The notes under the pieces were generated by a model. It was not told the origin of the DNA and searched no databases. It saw only the letters and a program-made list of their open reading frames with translations. From DASUSF01 sp036375275 (lineage in GTDB: Bacteria; Pseudomonadota; Alphaproteobacteria; Geminicoccales; Geminicoccaceae): a DNA stretch of 9,594 nucleotides. A program made the translations under genes and the position numbers. Below, piece by piece: positions 6,680-9,594 of this stretch; positions within the stretch are counted from its first letter, which is position 1; each line of letters starts with the position of its first letter. The stretch is taken from assembly GCA_036375275.1 (NCBI GenBank), contig DASUSF010000122.1, forward strand, positions 1 through 9,594, given 5' to 3'.

Positions 6680-7423
6680 TCAGAGCTCGCCCTTGAGCGC
6701 GGCGAAGAAGGCCTGTCGCTTGAGGCCCGCGATCGACCCGGTCGGGCTCAGGTGCTTCGGACAGGCCTCGGTGCACGCCTCGTGGCTGTGGCAGGCGTGA
6801 CAGCCGGCATCGGACGCGACCGCGGCGAGGCGCGCCCCGAAGGCGCCGTCCCGCGCGTCGTTCTGGAGCGTCCAGGCCCGGTTCAGCGCCGCCGGGCCGA
6901 GGTAGTCGGGCTGCCAGGCGACGACGTCGCAGGCGGCGTGGCAGACGCCGCAGCCGATGCACTCGATGCCGGCGTCGGCCGCCCGCCGGGCAGGGCTGGA
7001 CGGCGCCACCTCCGCGAACCGGTCCTCCCGGTCCTCGCGCGGCACGAAGCGGCCGCCGGCGTCCCGCCAGCGGTCGAAGAACGGCTGCATGTCGACCACG
7101 AGGTCCCGGACCCGCGGCAGGTTGCGCAGCGGCTCGATTCGGACCCGCCCCGCCTCCGCGACCCGCGCGACGTGGGTCCGGCAGGTCCAGCGCGGCCGGC
7201 CGTTCACGGTCATGGCGCACGAGCCGCACATCCCGACCCGGCAGGCGAAGCGGTAGGCGAGCGTCGGGTCGAGCTTCCGCTGCACGAAGGTCACGAGGTC
7301 GAGCACGGTCTGCTTCGGCGACGCCGGGACCTCGAACGTCTGGAAGCGGCCCTCGTCCTTCCCGCGCCAGACCTCGACCGTGTAGGGCGCCGGCTCGGCC
7401 GTGGTCAGCGCAGCATCCCCCAC
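6680..7423 (-). CDS. Succinate dehydrogenase/fumarate reductase-type iron-sulfur protein
   Basis: 247 residues from GTG at 7423, the usual SdhB/FrdB length. The plant-ferredoxin-like N-terminal domain holds a [2Fe-2S] set: Cys61, Cys66, Cys69 and Cys81 in ACRVGMCGSCAMTVNG. The C-terminal domain has Cys155, Cys158, Cys161 and Cys165 (CIGCGVCHAAC), then Cys211, Cys217 and Cys221 before PKHLSP; by analogy with E. coli SdhB this gives one [4Fe-4S] (155, 158, 161, 221) and one [3Fe-4S] (165, 211, 217) cluster. Cys208 is extra. The protein should pass electrons between a flavoprotein and a quinone or other carrier, but no SdhA/FrdA or membrane-anchor gene is in the window. It overlaps the end of the ABC permease by 19 bases, so it belongs to that operon. 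GTG at 7423 lacks a good ribosome site; a CTG at 7408, overlapping the permease TGA and seven bases after GGGGGA, could be the real start. Confidence 0.86.
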   Translation of the reverse strand: MGDAALTTAEPAPYTVEVWRGKDEGRFQTFEVPASPKQTVLDLVTFVQRKLDPTLAYRFACRVGMCGSCAMTVNGRPRWTCRTHVARVAEAGRVRIEPLRNLPRVRDLVVDMQPFFDRWRDAGGRFVPREDREDRFAEVAPSSPARRAADAGIECIGCGVCHAACDVVAWQPDYLGPAALNRAWTLQNDARDGAFGARLAAVASDAGCHACHSHEACTEACPKHLSPTGSIAGLKRQAFFAALKGEL

Positions 7424-8304
7424 TTGCGGACGGTCGCATTCTCGATCGTCCGGAAGACCACGTTCTCGACCAGGAGGCCGATCAGGATCACGGTCGCGAG
7501 GCCGGCGAAGACGTAGCTGATGTAGAGCTCCTGCTTGTTCTCGAAGATGAACCAGCCGAGCCCGCCCGACCCGCTGCTGATCCCGAACACCAGCTCGGCT
7601 GCGATCAGGGTCCGCCAGGCGAATGCCCAGCCGATCTTGAGCCCGGCGAGGATCGAGGGGAAGGCCGCCGGGATCAGGATCCTGGTGACGTAGCGCACGC
7701 CGGTGAGCCCGCAGTTCCGCCCGACCATCCGGAGCGTGTCGGAGACCGACATGAAGCCCGAGTGGGTGTTGAGCGAGAGCGGCCAGAGCACGGCGTGGAT
7801 CAGGACGAAGATCAGGCTGCCGTCGCCGAGCCCGAACCACAGCAGCGCCATCGGCAGCAGCGCGATCGCCGGCAGCGGGTTGAACATCGAGGTGAGCGTG
7901 GTCAGGAGGTCGTTGCCGAGCCGCGTCGAGACCGCGAGCGAGGTCAGCACGGCCGCGATCAGGACCGCGAGCGCGTAGCCCTTGAGCAGCACCCAGACCG
8001 AGACCCAGGCCTTGAGCAGCAGCCCGCCGTTCAGGAGCGCATCGAAGAACGCTTCTGCGGTCGCGGCGAAGCTCGGGAACATCAACGGGTTGCTGAGCCA
8101 GGTGCCGTACAGCTGCCAGACCAGCGCGATGGCGGCCAGAATGAACAGCCGGCGCACGGCGGTGACATTGGTGATGGTCTCGAACCAGGACAGCGGCCGC
8201 TCGACGTCGCCGACGTCGGTATCCGCTTCCGGCCGCCGCTCGAACTCCTCCCGGATCGGCGGCTCGAGCGGCTGATCCGCCGCGATCACGCTAGCCCTGG
8301 CCAT
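7405..8304 (-). CDS. NitT/TauT-type ABC transporter permease
   Basis: 299 residues. A polar N-terminal tail (1-48) is followed by about six membrane segments (roughly 51-68, 97-125, 140-157, 162-178, 214-236 and 262-283). The EAA loop that docks on the ATPase is at about 195-224: GRNCGLTGVRYVTRILIPAA, then FPSILAGLK. This is the BPD inner-membrane component of the SsuC/TauC/NrtB group, which import sulfonates, taurine, nitrate, cyanate, pyrimidine precursors and similar small compounds. The start is ATG at 8304, not an upstream ATG at 8397 in the same frame, because AGGAGG at 8311-8316 sits six bases before it and the longer version adds only a Ser/Arg/Cys-rich shadow of the ATPase gene. It overlaps the ATPase end by 14 bases. 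The substrate is unknown. Confidence 0.9.
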   Translation of the reverse strand: MARASVIAADQPLEPPIREEFERRPEADTDVGDVERPLSWFETITNVTAVRRLFILAAIALVWQLYGTWLSNPLMFPSFAATAEAFFDALLNGGLLLKAWVSVWVLLKGYALAVLIAAVLTSLAVSTRLGNDLLTTLTSMFNPLPAIALLPMALLWFGLGDGSLIFVLIHAVLWPLSLNTHSGFMSVSDTLRMVGRNCGLTGVRYVTRILIPAAFPSILAGLKIGWAFAWRTLIAAELVFGISSGSGGLGWFIFENKQELYISYVFAGLATVILIGLLVENVVFRTIENATVRKWGMLR

Positions 8305-9148
8305 CCACCGCCTCCTGCTCCTCGATCCGGTCGGCGAACAGCATCCCGTGGATGCGCTGCTGCAGGCGCTGGAACTCCGGGCTGCCGACCGCCGCATGGT
8401 CGTGGACGTGCGCGTTCAGCTCGGCCTTCACCTGGCCCGGATGCGGCGAGAGGACCAGGATCCGGGAGCCGATGATGATCGCCTCCTCGATCGAGTGGGT
8501 GACGAAGAGGACGGTGAAGCGGACATCCTCCCACAGCTGGAGCAGCTCCTCCTGCATCTTGCGCCGGGTGAGGGCGTCGAGCGCCGCGAACGGCTCGTCC
8601 ATCAGCAGGATGTCCGGCTCCATCGCCATGGCCCGGGCGATGGCCACGCGCTGTTTCATGCCGCCCGACAGCATGTGCGGATAAGCATCTGCAAAATTGG
8701 TGAGATTGACCTTGTCGATGTAGCGCTTCGCGCGCTCCAGGGCGTCCCTCGCGCGAAGCCCGCCGCCGGTGGTCAGCGGAAAGGTCACGTTCTGCAGCAC
8801 GGTCTTCCAGGGCAGCAGCTGGTCGAACTCCTGGAACACCATCATCCGGTCGGGACCCGGCCGGCTCACGGTCCGGCCGTTCAGGCGGATCGTCCCCTCG
8901 ACCGGCTGCATGAAGCCCGCGACCCCCTTGAGCAGGGTGGACTTGCCGCAGCCGGAGGGGCCGAGAAGGACGAAGCGGTCGGCCGGGAACACCTCGAAGT
9001 CGACCCGGAAGGTCGCGGTCACGAGGTGCTTCCTGGTCTTGTACTGGAGCGTGACGCCCCGGACCTCGAGGAGGGCCGCGGGCGCGCCGGCTTCCCTCGT
9101 CGCCGCCCGCTCCTCCTGCCCTCTCCCGATGGCGCTCGCCAAGCTCAC
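8291..9148 (-). CDS. NitT/TauT-type ABC transporter ATP-binding protein
   Basis: 285 residues with every ABC ATPase motif: Walker A GPSGCGKST (63-71), Q-loop Gln106 in VFQEFDQLLPW (104-114), signature LSGGMKQR (160-167), Walker B ILLMDEP (180-186), D-loop ALDA (189-192) and switch His218. QLLPWKTVLQNV after the Q-loop and GGMKQRVAIARA are typical of the SsuB/TauB/NrtD group. It acts as a cytoplasmic homodimer powering the permease encoded next. The first ~25 residues are a non-conserved polar extension. The GTG start at 9148 overlaps the substrate-binding protein's TGA in a GTGA, a classic coupled arrangement, with GAGGG just upstream. The C-terminal tail beyond the nucleotide-binding domain (about 245-285) is ordinary for the group. 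A run of AT-rich codons lies just before the signature motif. Confidence 0.93.
   Translation of the reverse strand: MSLASAIGRGQEERAATREAGAPAALLEVRGVTLQYKTRKHLVTATFRVDFEVFPADRFVLLGPSGCGKSTLLKGVAGFMQPVEGTIRLNGRTVSRPGPDRMMVFQEFDQLLPWKTVLQNVTFPLTTGGGLRARDALERAKRYIDKVNLTNFADAYPHMLSGGMKQRVAIARAMAMEPDILLMDEPFAALDALTRRKMQEELLQLWEDVRFTVLFVTHSIEEAIIIGSRILVLSPHPGQVKAELNAHVHDHAAVGSPEFQRLQQRIHGMLFADRIEEQEAVDGQG
8311..8316 (-). promoter_or_regulatory. Strong ribosome binding site deciding the ABC permease start
   Basis: Read on the minus strand this is AGGAGG, a full Shine-Dalgarno, six bases before ATG at 8302-8304. It lies inside the 3' end of the ATPase gene and fixes the permease start at 8304. Confidence 0.8.
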
Positions 9149-9594
9149 GAGCCCTCGAGGTCGTGGATCTCCTCGAAGAAGTAGTCCTGCCAGGACTCCG
9201 GCCGGTTCTTGATCGCCTCGACCTTGTGCATGAACTCGGCGTACTTCATCGAGTTGGCGGGAGCCGTGACGAACTCGATCTCCGGGTCGTCGATCATCTC
9301 CTGGATGAACGCCGGATCTTCCTTGGAGTTGTTCTGGGTGATGTAGACCTGGGCGGCGGCGGCCGGGTCGGCCTCGATCATCTGCATCGCCTCGTCGAGG
9401 GCGGCGAGGAAGGCTTCATAGGCCTTGGGGTTGTCGTCGCGGAAGGAGGCCGGCGCCCAGACGCAGTTGAAGGTCGAGGGACCGCCGAGCACGTCGTAGG
9501 AGCTGAGCACGGTGTGGACCTTCGGATCCTCGCTGCGGAGCTCCTGGTACTGGAAGGGCGGGCTCGTGAAGTGGCCGGTGATCTCGGTCCCGCC
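9145..9594 (-). CDS. NitT/TauT-type ABC substrate-binding protein, C-terminal part (5' end outside window)
   Basis: The last 149 residues of a periplasmic solute-binding protein; the start and signal peptide lie beyond the right edge. The visible part begins GGTEITGHFTSPPFQYQEL, the second-lobe segment in which the SsuA/TauA/NMT1-like family typically returns to the ligand site. It continues with NPKAYEAFLAALDEAMQMI, DPAAAAQVYI and MKYAEFMHKVEAIKNRPESW, the C-terminal helices of the family. It is followed by the ATPase with a 4-base overlap, giving the order binding protein, ATPase, permease, iron-sulfur protein. The ligand cannot be inferred from this part. The frame stays open to the edge; GTG at 9508-9510 is internal, not the start. 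Confidence 0.85.
   Translation of the reverse strand, partial: GGTEITGHFTSPPFQYQELRSEDPKVHTVLSSYDVLGGPSTFNCVWAPASFRDDNPKAYEAFLAALDEAMQMIEADPAAAAQVYITQNNSKEDPAFIQEMIDDPEIEFVTAPANSMKYAEFMHKVEAIKNRPESWQDYFFEEIHDLEGS

Noticed and set aside
7424..7840. In-frame upstream extension of the iron-sulfur protein (386-residue version)
   Set aside because: The added residues are an Arg/Asp/Pro-rich shadow of the permease gene, and SdhB-type proteins normally begin near the GTG at 7423.
8305..8397. In-frame upstream extension of the ABC permease to ATG at 8397
   Set aside because: It overlaps the ATPase gene in another frame, encodes a Ser/Arg/Cys-rich stretch, and the AGGAGG before 8304 marks the real start.

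Overview
The window looks like chromosomal DNA from a GC-rich (roughly 70% G+C by eye) alphaproteobacterium. The strongest taxonomic signal is a bacterial mitofilin (Mic60/COG4223) gene directly upstream of hemY, a gene order typical of the alphaproteobacterial haem locus. Codon use is strongly GC3-biased, which also produces long spurious antisense frames. I cannot name the order or genus with confidence. Nothing in the window looks like a phage, insertion sequence, CRISPR array, tRNA or rRNA.

Layout. Plus strand, 1-2431: the 3' part of a mitofilin gene (its start is outside the window), then hemY 44 bases later. Everything from 2528 to the right edge is on the minus strand, so hemY converges on it across a 96-base gap. 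Read in the direction of transcription (right to left), the minus-strand genes are: the C-terminal part of a NitT/TauT-type ABC substrate-binding protein; its ATPase (4-base GTGA overlap); its permease (14-base overlap); a succinate dehydrogenase/fumarate reductase-type iron-sulfur protein that overlaps the permease end; a gap with a palindrome that could be a terminator; a YbfB/YjiJ-type MFS transporter; a glyoxalase-I-like VOC protein; a Tat-exported gluconate-2-dehydrogenase subunit-3-like small subunit; and a GMC flavoprotein dehydrogenase.

How the genes fit together. Mic60 and HemY are both predicted inner-membrane-anchored proteins of the cell envelope. The small subunit and GMC protein form a two-gene module of the FAD-dependent sugar/alcohol dehydrogenase type. 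The small subunit carries the twin-arginine signal and the GMC protein has none, so the complex is probably exported together. The GMC protein keeps a cysteine pattern that matches the Fe-S site of FAD-glucose dehydrogenases, but the usual multihaem cytochrome c subunit gene is not next to it. The ABC genes plus the iron-sulfur protein form one tightly overlapping operon, implying uptake of a small (perhaps sulfonate-like) compound coupled to a redox enzyme whose flavoprotein partner is not in the window.

Most of the window is recognisable housekeeping and accessory metabolism. I see no convincing evidence for a wholly new system. The two most interesting points are the orphan SdhB-like protein built into an ABC importer operon and the Fe-S-bearing GMC dehydrogenase without a cytochrome gene.
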